Positions 43,222 to 51,983 of a DNA stretch of 64,000 nt are shown here, in pieces; the stretch's first letter is position 1, and each line of letters starts with the position of its first letter. Below the pieces are notes generated by a model. That model ran no database searches. It saw nothing but the letters and a program-made list of their open reading frames with translations, and was not told where the DNA came from. Origin of the DNA: Paraflavisolibacter caeni (lineage in GTDB: Bacteria > Bacteroidota > Bacteroidia > Chitinophagales > Chitinophagaceae); assembly GCF_025628885.1 (NCBI RefSeq), contig NZ_JAOTIF010000001.1, forward strand, positions 372,001-436,000, read 5' to 3'. A program made the position numbers and the translations under genes.

Positions 43222-43657
43222 GGCAAGTCGTTTTACCAAATATCGTTGATCTTATTTAATAAATGTTATGATTGTTATCAGACTTCTAAAAAAAAGTTGA
43301 TTTTTTTTAGAGCAATGATTGGTTCTGTCGTCCCTTTTTAGATTTTTTACTTTAAACTTTCATTTTTGTGTCATAGTTACACAACCAGCTTAAATATAGA
43401 TCTAATGGTAATATGGGCTATTAGACTTTTCGTTTATAGCAAAACCATACTTTAAATGAAGTCCAGAAACGTTACTTTCTCTCTCCTAGCCCAATCTATG
43501 CTTTGCAGGGGTATGCTATTTAGGGAAAGTATATCCGGGTTCTCTTTGAGCAGTGCCAATCCTGTACGAGGGTTGCAGGCTGTTATTTTCTCCGGGAAGA
43601 AAATAACTGTGATTGCGTTGGTAACGTCTCTCTGGGGATAGGAATATCCATTTGGCA
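43222..43657. other. Intergenic region without a supported gene
   Basis: About 435 bp. Two open frames face each other here (43456-43641 plus and 43452-43658 minus); neither shows a recognisable domain. I see no RNA gene. The segment near 43300 is AT-rich and may hold the promoter of the CBS gene. Confidence 0.4.
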
Positions 43658-45220
43658 TTAATATTCCTGATACACTCTTTTTTTGCTTTTCTGGTATTTT
43701 TCCTGGATGATTGTGCTCATAGGTTTTTGGTATACCTTACTTTCAACCCATGAAATAATATCCAGATAGGCAAATGAACGGGCCTCAAAGCGACTCTTTT
43801 CATATTGCTTTATCCTCTGTAAAAAGTTCTCAAACTCTTGTTTCAATTTATGGCGTGAAATCAGGAAAGAAGAGCGGACAAACTTCAGCATTTCATCTTC
43901 CATAACGGTCAGCTTTTCCATTTTAGCCATAAACCGGTAGACCGATTTCATGAGCGATTCAAGGATATCATAATTGCCCAATTCATAATGCGCCATCAGG
44001 TGAAGCAGGCGTGCATAACATTGAAGGTCATTTCTTACATCAATGTTTTCGTTGATGATGCGCTGCAGGTAGTCTATGGAAGTTTCATAATCTCCCGCAC
44101 CAAAGTATAAGGTGGCTATTTTATAGTTGAACGTAAGTAGCCGGTGCTTATCCAGGAACAATGCATATTCCTCCAGCTTTTCTTCCATATAAGGAACCAG
44201 CGAGAGGCCTTCTTTGAAGGTGCCGGCCATGAAATGCTGTTTTACTTTCGCGCTGCTTATATAGACAAAGGTTTGTACCCTGAAGTTATCGTGGTGTTTG
44301 GCAATTCCTGTTTCTGTAAAATCTTCAAACTCCCGGAGCACCTTTTCAAACTTTTGGTAGTTACGAAGGTTAAAAAGGGAGTTTAGCAGGTTGTGCATTC
44401 CTTTTATGTAATGTCCTGTTTCGGCATTGATCATAAAGGGCTGTTCTTTAAAGAGGTTTACCCACTTTTGTGTATAGCGGTAACTCATTAAATAATCCTG
44501 GCGTATGTAGGCATACCAAAAGTAGCTTTGGTAGAGGTAAAGCCTTTCATAGAAGCCTGTATGTTTGTGGGCGTTAGCTGGCAGGTTTTCACGGAGAAAC
44601 TGCTTAACGCCTATTTCTTCTTTTTCGTTCCGGGCGGGACCATTCTTTACAAACCAACTGTATAATTGAAGGGAAAGATTGGAGAGTTGAGTAATATTCC
44701 GTCTCCTTTCGTGTACATCATTGGCTTCAGCGGTCAGGCGGTCTGCACGGTTTTGCATTCCGCGCGTGGAGTGAAGTATCTCAATCTTCTTTTCCAGAGA
44801 TATTACTTGTATTAATACTGTATCCTGGTTGTATGCGTTGGCTTGCTCTTTGACTTTATCCAAAATTTTCAGGCTTTGCTGATAAAGCCCTTTGAAATAC
44901 AAGATACGGGCATGGTCTAACTGCTCGTTCAGTTCGAGTACGATGTTTTCTGCTTTTTTCAAAAGCCTCAGGCTCGCCAATACTTGTTTGTAAAGGTGGG
45001 TTTTCAAATTAGAAAGCTGAGGCTTTTCAGTTCCGGCCATTTTCTTTAGCAGCAGTTTTTCATCATAGTCCTGCATTTTATCCATGGCATCGAAAAGCTG
45101 CACTACTTTCAAGTCTTCCTTGGCAGAACTTCTCTTAATGTAGAGCTTGAAGTGCCTTTTTTCGGACTTCTCTAAAGAGTGAATCAACTGAAATAACGTA
45201 TCTGAATATCGGTTGGACAT
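43658..45220 (-). CDS. Conserved helical-repeat protein of unknown function
   Basis: A 520-residue cytosolic, almost wholly alpha-helical protein, probably built of TPR-like helix pairs (ILYFKGLYQQSLKILDKV, YKIATLYFGAGDYETSIDYL, LLHLMAHYELGNYDILESLM). It begins MSNRYSDTLFQLIHSLEKSE and shows no catalytic motif or membrane segment. I associate this type with Chitinophagaceae genomes, but its role is unknown. It is transcribed alone with a long 5' region in which a candidate plus-strand sRNA lies. Confidence 0.7.
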   Translation of the reverse strand: MSNRYSDTLFQLIHSLEKSEKRHFKLYIKRSSAKEDLKVVQLFDAMDKMQDYDEKLLLKKMAGTEKPQLSNLKTHLYKQVLASLRLLKKAENIVLELNEQLDHARILYFKGLYQQSLKILDKVKEQANAYNQDTVLIQVISLEKKIEILHSTRGMQNRADRLTAEANDVHERRRNITQLSNLSLQLYSWFVKNGPARNEKEEIGVKQFLRENLPANAHKHTGFYERLYLYQSYFWYAYIRQDYLMSYRYTQKWVNLFKEQPFMINAETGHYIKGMHNLLNSLFNLRNYQKFEKVLREFEDFTETGIAKHHDNFRVQTFVYISSAKVKQHFMAGTFKEGLSLVPYMEEKLEEYALFLDKHRLLTFNYKIATLYFGAGDYETSIDYLQRIINENIDVRNDLQCYARLLHLMAHYELGNYDILESLMKSVYRFMAKMEKLTVMEDEMLKFVRSSFLISRHKLKQEFENFLQRIKQYEKSRFEARSFAYLDIISWVESKVYQKPMSTIIQEKYQKSKKRVYQEY

Positions 45221-45304
45221 AATATAAACGATCTTTCGAAACTCAATGCTGTAAAGGGTTTCAACAAAAAATTAACTCTTTTGACATGATGTTGTTTCTG
45301 AATA

Positions 45305-45340
45305 TTTGTTTAGATACCGCATCATTAGTGCTTATTTTTG
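45305..45340 (+). promoter_or_regulatory. Promoter-like element for a candidate small RNA
   Basis: TATTTTTG at 45333-45340 is a perfect TAnnTTTG -7 element. TTTG lies at 45305-45308, somewhat farther upstream than usual (24-base spacer), with a TTTA at 20 bases. No plus-strand gene follows before the terminator at 45476-45505. Confidence 0.45.
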
Positions 45341-45346
45341 TTTCAG

Positions 45347-45506
45347 CAATTGAGTGATACGGCAGGCAACAATCGTTAAGATAAAGCAATCCTTACATGA
45401 AAAATTGCTTAAAGCTGTAAAAACCAGCACAAAGAATATAATTATCTCTTTTCATATGGCAAGCAATCGTTAGACGCCCTTTGTTTCTACAAGGGGCTTT
45501 TTTTTG
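45347..45506 (+). ncRNA. Candidate small RNA of about 160 nt
   Basis: The segment between a promoter-like element and a strong intrinsic terminator has no open frame of note. It folds in parts: AAGCAAT (45384-45390) pairs with ATTGCTT (45404-45410), and the 3' end is a nine-pair stem (GCCCTTTGT / ACAAGGGGC, 45476-45484 and 45489-45497, loop TTCT) followed by nine T. It does not resemble tmRNA, SRP RNA, RNase P RNA or a clear 6S RNA. The two words AACAATCGTTA and AGCAATCGTTA frame the RNA's middle. Confidence 0.4.
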
Positions 45507-45636
45507 CAATGTAGTGAAGAATATTTTAAAAAATGCTTTTGAAAATTGCATCAGAATCCCATAGGTGCATTTGCTATTACTTAAACTAAAAGAATAAGTT
45601 ATCTATAAGAATTTATTAACAATTCATTGATTTATA

Positions 45637-45670
45637 ACAGAAAAGCCCTGGCTGTCCAGGGCTTTTCTGT
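45637..45670. terminator. Bidirectional terminator downstream of the receiver protein gene
   Basis: A perfect 15-bp stem (ACAGAAAAGCCCTGG / CCAGGGCTTTTCTGT) with a CTGT loop. It ends the minus-strand response regulator transcript, whose stop codon is 65 bp away. Confidence 0.85.
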
Positions 45671-45734
45671 ATTTACCATTAAACTGGTAATGATATCATG
45701 AGATGTTGTTCCTATTAAACCATTGCAGGGAGCT

Positions 45735-46142
45735 TTACACCTTGCAAAAGCTTAAAAGCCTGTTTGCGACTTCAAACATCGTATTGTATTGAATAGGCTT
45801 GGTAATGAACTCCACATTCTTTTTTGCAAAAAACAATTGATCCAGCGGGTTGGATGATGTGGTAAAAACCACAACAGGCATGGACTTCATTTCTTCATCC
45901 TTTTGAATGGATACCAGTGTTTGTTTGCCATCAATCTTCGGCATATTAATATCCAGGACGACAAGGCAAGGCAAATTGCCATTATGCTTCATTTCTTTCA
46001 GCATTATCAAAGCTTCTTCGCCATTGTAAGCCTCTACAATTTTATGATTTGAGCCAACTTCCTTTAATGCAATTTGAAGCAGGTGTAAATCATCCGGGTC
46101 ATCATCCACGCAAAGAATTATATGTTCTTTATTTGCATCCAT
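45735..46142 (-). CDS. Receiver-only response regulator (Rcp1-like)
   Basis: A 135-residue stand-alone receiver domain. The acidic pair and Asp cluster are in ILCVDDDPDDLHLLQ, the phosphoacceptor in LVVLDINMPKIDGK, the conserved Thr/Ser in VVVFTTSSNPLD, and the Lys in VEFITKPIQY. Single-domain regulators of this type usually work with hybrid or phytochrome-like kinases; none is in the window. The start at ATG 46142 removes a 23-residue upstream extension without similarity. It is transcribed alone and followed by a strong terminator. Confidence 0.88.
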   Translation of the reverse strand: MDANKEHIILCVDDDPDDLHLLQIALKEVGSNHKIVEAYNGEEALIMLKEMKHNGNLPCLVVLDINMPKIDGKQTLVSIQKDEEMKSMPVVVFTTSSNPLDQLFFAKKNVEFITKPIQYNTMFEVANRLLSFCKV

Positions 46143-46386
46143 AGTATCTAAAGAAAGTTGTAAACCCGTGGGGTACAGATTATCAGGTTTTTCAAAGTAT
46201 TCTACTACCAAGTTGTTAACGATGGCAAAACTACTCCTGTAGAGTTGTTCCTGTTTTCATGATTAGGTCAATACCTGTAAAGTGCGGTTGAAATGCTTGT
46301 ATGCAAGGATGAAGGAATATCAGGCAAATACTTACTCTTTCATTCTGAAAGCTTTGTGTATCAGACACATTTAAGGGAATATCATT

Positions 46387-46431
46387 ATTCCGTTCCATCA
46401 ATCATGAGCATTCCGTTCCATCAATCATGAG
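46387..46431. repeat. Tandem duplication of a 22-23-base unit
   Basis: Two adjacent copies beginning ATTCCGTTCCATCAATCATG at 46387 and 46410. The first part of the unit recurs inverted at 46471-46482, giving a possible long-range hairpin. Confidence 0.75.
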
Positions 46432-46492
46432 GCAGGGATGGAACTCCTCCTCCTGATCTTTGTTTTGATAGAACGGAATAATCATTACTGTT

Positions 46493-46531
46493 TGATGAAC
46501 GTATACGTTCATCAGAAGATATGCTCTTCTT
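46493..46531. terminator. Perfect 22-bp palindrome plus small hairpin downstream of the 46.5-kb gene
   Basis: TGATGAACGTA at 46493-46503 is followed directly by its own reverse complement to 46514, then AGAAGA-TATGC-TCTTCT (46515-46531). Both lie just after the stop codon of the minus-strand gene. There is no clear T-run, so this may be a processing or termination structure, or an operator. Confidence 0.5.
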
Positions 46532-46543
46532 TCCTGAAATGTT

Positions 46544-46855
46544 TTATATTGTTTGCAGTTCGGATTCTTCTATTAGTTCTTTAATTTCCACCTCATTTAA
46601 TTCTGTACATAGTTTACAGAGTTCAATAAAGGCGGGAAGATCTTCGAGGTGAATAGCAAAACGGGAAAGTTTAAAAGTTTCATAAGGTTTACAACTTTCG
46701 TCCAGGGGCTTTTCATAGAGCGTGCACCCCTGTATGCCCTGGTTTGGATGAAAATAAACATGTGTAATACGGTATTCTTCATCCTTTTTCACCCATTTAT
46801 CCACAGGTATTTCTGCAGGGCGGTTCTCATCATCGATACAAACACATTTAACCAT
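46544..46855 (-). CDS. Small conserved-looking soluble protein
   Basis: A 103-residue protein without signal or membrane helix. Beta-strand start MVKCVCIDDENRPAEIPVDK, then YRITHVYFHPNQGIQGCTLY and an acidic helical tail ending with four Glu-rich turns (ELNEVEIKELIEESE). It contains four Cys, one in an HPNQGIQGC turn; zinc binding is not obvious. Family not recognised. It lies divergent to the M20 peptidase gene, 123 bp away. Confidence 0.6.
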   Translation of the reverse strand: MVKCVCIDDENRPAEIPVDKWVKKDEEYRITHVYFHPNQGIQGCTLYEKPLDESCKPYETFKLSRFAIHLEDLPAFIELCKLCTELNEVEIKELIEESELQTI

Positions 46856-46978
46856 GAAGCTTTTTGTTTAGGGCCGCAAAGTTATAATAAGGAACGGTTT
46901 TAATTAAATACTATCAAATACCCGCCCAGACATTTACCTTTATCACTTCATCATTAAGTTCACTTAAAATTATAAATT

Positions 46979-48343
46979 ATGCAAGCCTGGAAGGAATATC
47001 AGGAAAAGAATAAAGAACGCTTTCTGGAGGAAATGCTTGACCTGCTGCGCATTCCGTCGATAAGCGCTAAAAGCGAACACAAGAATGATATGCGTCGTTG
47101 CGCCGAGCAGGTGCGGCAAAACCTTTTGGATGCAGGTGCTGATAAAGCAGTGGTAATGGAAACAGCAGGTCATCCAGTAGTGTATGGTGAAAAGATCATA
47201 GATCCCTCTAAGCCTACGGTATTGGTCTATGGCCATTATGATGTACAACCAGCAGATCCTTTGGAACTTTGGCACAGCGGGCCATTTGAGCCAGTAATAA
47301 AGGATGGTAAAGTATATGCCCGGGGAAGTGCAGATGACAAGGGGCAGTTTTATATGCACGTGAAGGCCATGGAAACCATGATCAAAACGGCATCCCTGCC
47401 TACGAATATAAAATTTCTGATCGAGGGAGAGGAAGAGGTAGGTTCTCCTAACCTGGCCGCCTTTATTGCTGCACAGAAAGAGTTGTTGAAGGCTGATGTG
47501 ATCCTGATCAGTGATAGTGCTATGATCAGCATGGAGAACCCATCGCTGGATATTGGCGTAAGAGGTTTATCTTATATTGAAGTAGAAGTAACAGGTGCTA
47601 ACCGCGACTTGCACAGCGGTGTTTATGGCGGCGCTGTTGCCAATCCTATTACTATACTAGCAAAAATGATCGCTTCCTGTCATGATGAGAACAACCATAT
47701 AACCATTCCTGGCTTTTATGATGATGTGGTAGAAGCAACACCAGAAGAAAGAGAGCTGATGGCCAAGGCTCCTTATGATGAAGAGGAGTATAAAAAAGAC
47801 CTCGGCGTAAAAGAACTATGGGGTGAAAAAGGATATACTACTAATGAAAGAACTGGTATCCGTCCTACTCTGGAAGTAAACGGCATTTGGGGTGGCTACA
47901 TGGGAGAGGGGGCTAAAACAGTGTTGCCTTCAAAGGCTACTGCAAAGATCTCGGCAAGGCTAGTGCCTAATCAATCTTCAGCAAAGATCACGCAAATATT
48001 ACTGGATCATTTCAGGAAGATTGCTCCGCCTTCTGTTTCAGTAAATGCGTTTGAGCATCACGGTGGTGAGGCTTATATGACTCCAATTGAAAGCAAAGCC
48101 TACCAGTCTGCTGCCAAGGCTATAAAGGAGACCTTTGGCAAGGAGCCTGTTCCAGTGCGTGGAGGTGGCTCTATTCCTATTTGTGCCATACTGGAAAAAG
48201 AACTAGGCGTGAAGATCGTCTTCATGGGTTTTGGCTTGGATAGTGACAACCTGCACTCGCCTAACGAGAAGTTTAATCTTGAGAATTATTACAAGGGGAT
48301 TGAGACCATTCCTTACTTCCATAAGTTCTTTGCGGAGAGCTAG
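46979..48343 (+). CDS. M20-family dipeptidase
   Basis: A 454-residue cytosolic zinc metallopeptidase of the M20 family, dipeptidase/carnosinase type. Metal-ligand motifs are complete: YGHYDVQPADP, ARGSADDKGQ, LIEGEEEVGSPN with the catalytic Glu pair, DSAMISMENP, and the C-terminal LHSPNEKF His. The dimerisation domain is inserted at about 195-360. There is no signal peptide. Single gene followed by a strong terminator. Confidence 0.92.
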   Translation: MQAWKEYQEKNKERFLEEMLDLLRIPSISAKSEHKNDMRRCAEQVRQNLLDAGADKAVVMETAGHPVVYGEKIIDPSKPTVLVYGHYDVQPADPLELWHSGPFEPVIKDGKVYARGSADDKGQFYMHVKAMETMIKTASLPTNIKFLIEGEEEVGSPNLAAFIAAQKELLKADVILISDSAMISMENPSLDIGVRGLSYIEVEVTGANRDLHSGVYGGAVANPITILAKMIASCHDENNHITIPGFYDDVVEATPEERELMAKAPYDEEEYKKDLGVKELWGEKGYTTNERTGIRPTLEVNGIWGGYMGEGAKTVLPSKATAKISARLVPNQSSAKITQILLDHFRKIAPPSVSVNAFEHHGGEAYMTPIESKAYQSAAKAIKETFGKEPVPVRGGGSIPICAILEKELGVKIVFMGFGLDSDNLHSPNEKFNLENYYKGIETIPYFHKFFAES

Positions 48344-48365
48344 GAGTGATCTGAAGTAATAAGAG

Positions 48366-48410
48366 AAGCCGCTCCATAATGTTCGCATTCATGAGCGGCT
48401 TTGCTTTTTT
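48366..48410 (+). terminator. Intrinsic terminator of the M20 peptidase gene
   Basis: AAGCCGCTC (48366-48374) pairs with GAGCGGCTT (48393-48401) around an 18-base loop, followed by TGCTTTTTT. Confidence 0.8.
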
Positions 48411-48510
48411 GATGAGAAAGAATAGTGGAGGAGATGGGGATTTAGAGATTTCGGAATTTTGAGATTTGGAATTCGAGGTTGAGGGGATTAGTGGTCAAAA
48501 TCTGTTTCGT

Positions 48511-48598
48511 GCTTCAGGTATGCTGTTAGTATGCTGTAAGTATGCTTCAGGTATGCTTGATCTATACTGAAGGTATTGAGTCGGTACGGCTTAGGGCG
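48511..48598. repeat. 11-bp-period repeat array C
   Basis: Eight phased 11-mers: GCTTCAGGTAT, GCTGTTAGTAT, GCTGTAAGTAT, GCTTCAGGTAT, GCTTGATCTAT, ACTGAAGGTAT, TGAGTCGGTAC, GGCTTAGGGCG. The word is the inverted counterpart of that in array B (ATACCTGAAGC), and the flank GGTCAAAATCTGTTTCGTG mirrors the end of array B. Confidence 0.8.
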
Positions 48599-48736
48599 GG
48601 CGGAGGAATGAAGGAAGCGAGACGGCTGAGGGGTAGGGCAGAACAAGATTATTATTGTTAAAGAAGCAGAAAGACCATTTAGAAAGAGATTCAGGTTTAA
48701 TCTTTGAGACTTAATAATTGTAGATAATTTTTATTT

Positions 48737-49126
48737 ATGGCAGAAAAAGAAAAACTGCGTCTTGATAAATATTTATGGGCTATCAGGTTGTTTAAAACAC
48801 GAACGATGGCTGCTGCTGCGTGCGATACCGGAAAAGTGAAGCAAAATGGTACTTCGGTAAAAGCCGCAAAGAATGTATCTGTAGGTGATGAATATGAGGT
48901 GAAGACTGAAGCTAAAAAGTGGGTGGTCAAGGTGACGGGGTTATTGCATAACCGTATGGCTTATTCTGAAGCTATCAAGTATTATATAGATGTGACGCCC
49001 CAGGAGGAACTGGACAGACTCCAGTTCCAGGCAGCTTCCTTCCATACCGGTAAACGTCCCAGTAAGATTGGGAGGCCTACTAAGAAGCAAAGAAGGGAAC
49101 TGGATGAGTTTATGGAAGAAGAATAG
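48737..49126 (+). CDS. S4-domain RNA-binding protein (Hsp15-like)
   Basis: A 129-residue protein with an S4 domain at about 5-65 (LRLDKYLWAIRLFKTRTMAA, CDTGKVKQNG, then VGDEYEVK) and a basic C-terminal tail (KRPSKIGRPTKKQRRE). In E. coli Hsp15 binds stalled 50S subunits carrying nascent chains; the same ribosome-rescue role is likely here by family. Length is close to the usual 133. It converges with the DUF5686 gene, with 7 bp between stops. Confidence 0.85.
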   Translation: MAEKEKLRLDKYLWAIRLFKTRTMAAAACDTGKVKQNGTSVKAAKNVSVGDEYEVKTEAKKWVVKVTGLLHNRMAYSEAIKYYIDVTPQEELDRLQFQAASFHTGKRPSKIGRPTKKQRRELDEFMEEE

Positions 49127-49133
49127 TGGTTTT

Positions 49134-51584
49134 TTAGAACCATCTATTCCTTCTTTTATCCCAAGTGGTGAAGCCTACTTTGAACTGGACAGGATTTCTG
49201 AATTGGTTGGCAGCAGCGCCTACCACATAAACACCTATCTTGAATTTATCCAATGGGTTGAAGGGGGATTCAAAAGCTCTTTCAATGCCTACGAACAATT
49301 CGGCATACGTCAGGTTGCGTTCCTGTGCATATAGAAAACCACCACCACCAACTTCGCGTAACTGCAGCTTTTTGAACAGCGGGATCTTGTTCAGGAACAG
49401 GCCATTGAATTCATGGAAGATATGACCTTCATAAAAGCGTTTGAAGACAGGGAAGGTAGAGTCGAGAGACTGGAATGCCTTATGGGGGTTCATGAACATA
49501 AGCGGGTCGCCGCGGCGCTGGAACTTATAGTCAATCAGTCTCAAGTCAGTTGTGTTTAAGTATTCACCTGATTTGATGGTATATTTTGAAACGCCTAGTA
49601 ACCCGAGGTTCATCATTTGTTCTACTCCAAACTCCAGGTAGTCAAAGTCTATTTTGCTACTTGCAATACCGGAAATACCTTTTTCCCACTGTACATAAAA
49701 GGTCGGGAGCTTTGATCCTAGAATGACCTTCTCTTTTGGCTCGCGCCTGTAACGTTGTGCAGGCGTGTATTGCAGTTTCACTTTACTATAAACGGCATTG
49801 TAAGGCTGAAAAGTGATTGCACTGTTATTATCCAAATCCAATCTATCGCCCAAAAGACTGTCTACCAGTTTGCCGGTTTTATATTCGTTAACGGAACGGC
49901 GAAAAGCGATCTGGGCATCAGTATTGAGCACAAGTCCGTTTATGATTTCAATGCCGTGGCCTGCACCTATATAGTTATTCAAATAGATGTTGTTGCGTTT
50001 GATCATGTTGATCCAGGCATCTCCCTCATAGATAAAAGCAAAGTCTCTTCCAGCTGACATTCTGAAAACACCACGGTTGTATGGATTGTACATCCTTGAC
50101 AGCTCGATGTTTCCATTCACATCTCCATTACGAATACCATAGCTTAGGTCGGTGTTTACATTCAGGTTTTTACGAGAAGAAAATGTTTTAGAGTAATATG
50201 CAAAAGCACTGAGACGACCTCCACCAAAAGCAAAAGGTTTGTATAAAGTAATGAGTGGTGACAGGTGCCAGGTGCGCTCTTTTCGATGATCGTGGAAGGA
50301 TTGACCAAAAAAGCCTAGTTTTTTCCATGTGATCTTGTTGATCAATTTATCGACAGAGTCGAGATAGACGTTAGAAAGGGCTACCTGTTGCATGCTGTCC
50401 TGGTAATGTGAAAAAATGGCTTCTTTATCTGTTAGAGGCCGACTGCGTACCGTTTGCCAGTATGTAGTATCTCTTTCATAAGCTTCAGCTGCGGTGGCGC
50501 TTAGTTCATTGGTAAAGTGGCGCTTGTCAAAACGTTTGTTGAGTTGGTGATCATAATAAGTGACTTCCGTTTGTCCTGCATATGTTTTCCTGCTACTGCC
50601 GGTTTTATAGGTAAACTGTTGACGGGTAAGCATCCAAGCAGTATTATTGACGAAGCTGAAGTCCTGTTCAACTTCAAAAAAGTCGAATTCCTGTAAGTGA
50701 TATTTGGGAAAACGGAAGCGGGCGTGCAGCACTACCCATGCACTGTCTGAAACAGTAAGTTCACCTTCAATGGTTGCATTGGTGACTTGTAAGGGTTTTA
50801 CAGAAAATGTATAGATACGGTGCTTTCCAAACCGCTGAACTTTAATGGTTTTGAATTTATAAGCTACCAGCCCGTTGTAGCTAATGGGAGACACGAAGGG
50901 AGTAGGGGATATTGTTGGTACTTTTACCAGATTGTCATAAAAGTTAAAGTCGCCTTCTGTAACGGATTGGTAAAAGAGTCTTTTGGTGTTGCCACCTTTC
51001 TTCACAGCCAGTCTTTCTTCCCTGATCTTGTTTTCTCCCTCTTTATCTAATTGCAATAATATTTCGGCCATTGACATGCCCTGCCAGTCGTTGTCATTTT
51101 TGAGGCTGCTCGTTACTTGTTCCTGATCTTTTGATCCGGAAGTTTCCTGAACTGCTTTGATATATACTTTACAGGAGTAAGCTCCGGCTGCTGCCTGTAT
51201 GCTGTCTTTTTTCCGGATGATCTGCCGCATTATCTCTTCAGCCCTGTCTCTTACCTTGGCTTTGACTACAACTTCTGAAAGATTTTGTGATTCTTCTTCT
51301 AGTGTAATGTCTTTTTGGAGGTTATCATTTACAATAAGAGGAACTTCCATGTTTTTGTAGCCAATCATTGAAAGAGCCAGATGGTAATTGCCTGCAGCCA
51401 GGTTGAGCTCGTAGCTTCCGTCTTGCCTGGTCATCAACCCGGCCTGGGTCTCTTTTACCCTGATGGTAACGTAAGGTAAAGGTTCCTGTTTGCTGTTAAC
51501 AATTTTTCCATGCACTTTAAATATTTGCGCCTCAACATTAACTGCAGAAAGTAAAATAATAAAGAATAATAAATATTTGTACAT
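49134..51584 (-). CDS. DUF5686 outer-membrane protein with carboxypeptidase-like N-domain
   Basis: An 816-residue outer-membrane protein. ATG 51584 gives a proper signal peptide (MYKYLLFFIILLSAVNVEA). A carboxypeptidase-D-like domain lies at about 20-110 (VHGKIVNSKQEPLPYVTIRV, GSYELNLAAGNYHLALSMIG), then the DUF5686 part (DRAEEIMRQIIRKKDSIQAA, YKFKTIKVQRFGKHRIYTF) with a beta-barrel-like C-terminus ending WDKRRNRWF. Common in Bacteroidota; function unknown. The gene is single. Confidence 0.87.
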   Translation of the reverse strand: MYKYLLFFIILLSAVNVEAQIFKVHGKIVNSKQEPLPYVTIRVKETQAGLMTRQDGSYELNLAAGNYHLALSMIGYKNMEVPLIVNDNLQKDITLEEESQNLSEVVVKAKVRDRAEEIMRQIIRKKDSIQAAAGAYSCKVYIKAVQETSGSKDQEQVTSSLKNDNDWQGMSMAEILLQLDKEGENKIREERLAVKKGGNTKRLFYQSVTEGDFNFYDNLVKVPTISPTPFVSPISYNGLVAYKFKTIKVQRFGKHRIYTFSVKPLQVTNATIEGELTVSDSAWVVLHARFRFPKYHLQEFDFFEVEQDFSFVNNTAWMLTRQQFTYKTGSSRKTYAGQTEVTYYDHQLNKRFDKRHFTNELSATAAEAYERDTTYWQTVRSRPLTDKEAIFSHYQDSMQQVALSNVYLDSVDKLINKITWKKLGFFGQSFHDHRKERTWHLSPLITLYKPFAFGGGRLSAFAYYSKTFSSRKNLNVNTDLSYGIRNGDVNGNIELSRMYNPYNRGVFRMSAGRDFAFIYEGDAWINMIKRNNIYLNNYIGAGHGIEIINGLVLNTDAQIAFRRSVNEYKTGKLVDSLLGDRLDLDNNSAITFQPYNAVYSKVKLQYTPAQRYRREPKEKVILGSKLPTFYVQWEKGISGIASSKIDFDYLEFGVEQMMNLGLLGVSKYTIKSGEYLNTTDLRLIDYKFQRRGDPLMFMNPHKAFQSLDSTFPVFKRFYEGHIFHEFNGLFLNKIPLFKKLQLREVGGGGFLYAQERNLTYAELFVGIERAFESPFNPLDKFKIGVYVVGAAANQFRNPVQFKVGFTTWDKRRNRWF

Positions 51585-51983
51585 ACACAGATCCCGCCAA
51601 TTGCGGCGCAAATTTCTTTGTTTTATCGTTTAATTAGTCATAAGATTAAGTTATTGTAGAGGTGGGGAATGATGGGAATGGAGGGAATGACGAATAGAGA
51701 AAGGGAGATAATAGATGACAGATGTTAGAGTGGAGCTGACAGGGTAAGAGAAGGCAGTTAAAGGGGATATTGTGATATTTGAATATTGAGGGTGAGGAGT
51801 GTTTAATAAAAGGGTTTTTAATGTGATGTGAGGGAGAACATTCATAAGGTTGGGTTGGCAATTTAAAATTTGTCGTTTGAATGATTAGTGTACTTTTGTG
51901 GCGGTAAATCCTACTTTTTGATTATCATTTATATCCGCAGCCTCTGAAACGATTTTTGCAACAATTCAAAAGAGGAGGCAATC
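51585..51983. other. Intergenic region with purine-rich low-complexity DNA and the first ABM promoter
   Basis: About 400 bp. 51655-51760 is purine-rich on the plus strand with words like GATAATAGATGACAGATG, also seen at 55.4 and 58.2 kb. The right end carries a promoter and leader of the first ABM-like gene. Short frames on the minus strand are artefacts of the low-complexity stretch. Confidence 0.55.
51869..51898 (+). promoter_or_regulatory. Promoter of the first ABM-like gene
   Basis: TTTG (51869-51872), an 18-base spacer and TACTTTTG (51891-51898), a perfect match to the Bacteroidota consensus. The leader would be about 80 bases and ends in a Shine-Dalgarno AGAGGAGG. Confidence 0.7.

Larger units (their letters stand above)
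46143..46543. other. Intergenic region with direct repeats and a perfect palindrome
   Basis: About 400 bp between two minus-strand genes. It holds a 22/23-base tandem duplication (46387-46431), an inverted repeat ATTATTCCGTTC (46384-46395) / GAACGGAATAAT (46471-46482), and a perfect 22-bp palindrome (46493-46514) followed by a second small hairpin, AGAAGA/TCTTCT. No gene is seen. Confidence 0.6.
48344..48736. other. Intergenic region with terminator and repeat array C
   Basis: About 390 bp with the terminator at its left, a purine-rich segment with GATTTCGGAATTTTGAG-type words (48440-48480), repeat array C at 48511-48598, and AT-rich leader DNA before the S4 gene, in which ATCTTTG near 48700 is close to a -7 element. 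No gene is seen. Confidence 0.55.

Noticed and set aside
43452-43658. Two facing short frames before the helical-repeat gene
   Set aside because: They overlap each other almost fully on opposite strands, and neither has family features.
46387-46431. Tandem duplication as an attachment site
   Set aside because: Copies are adjacent and no integrase or element lies between them.
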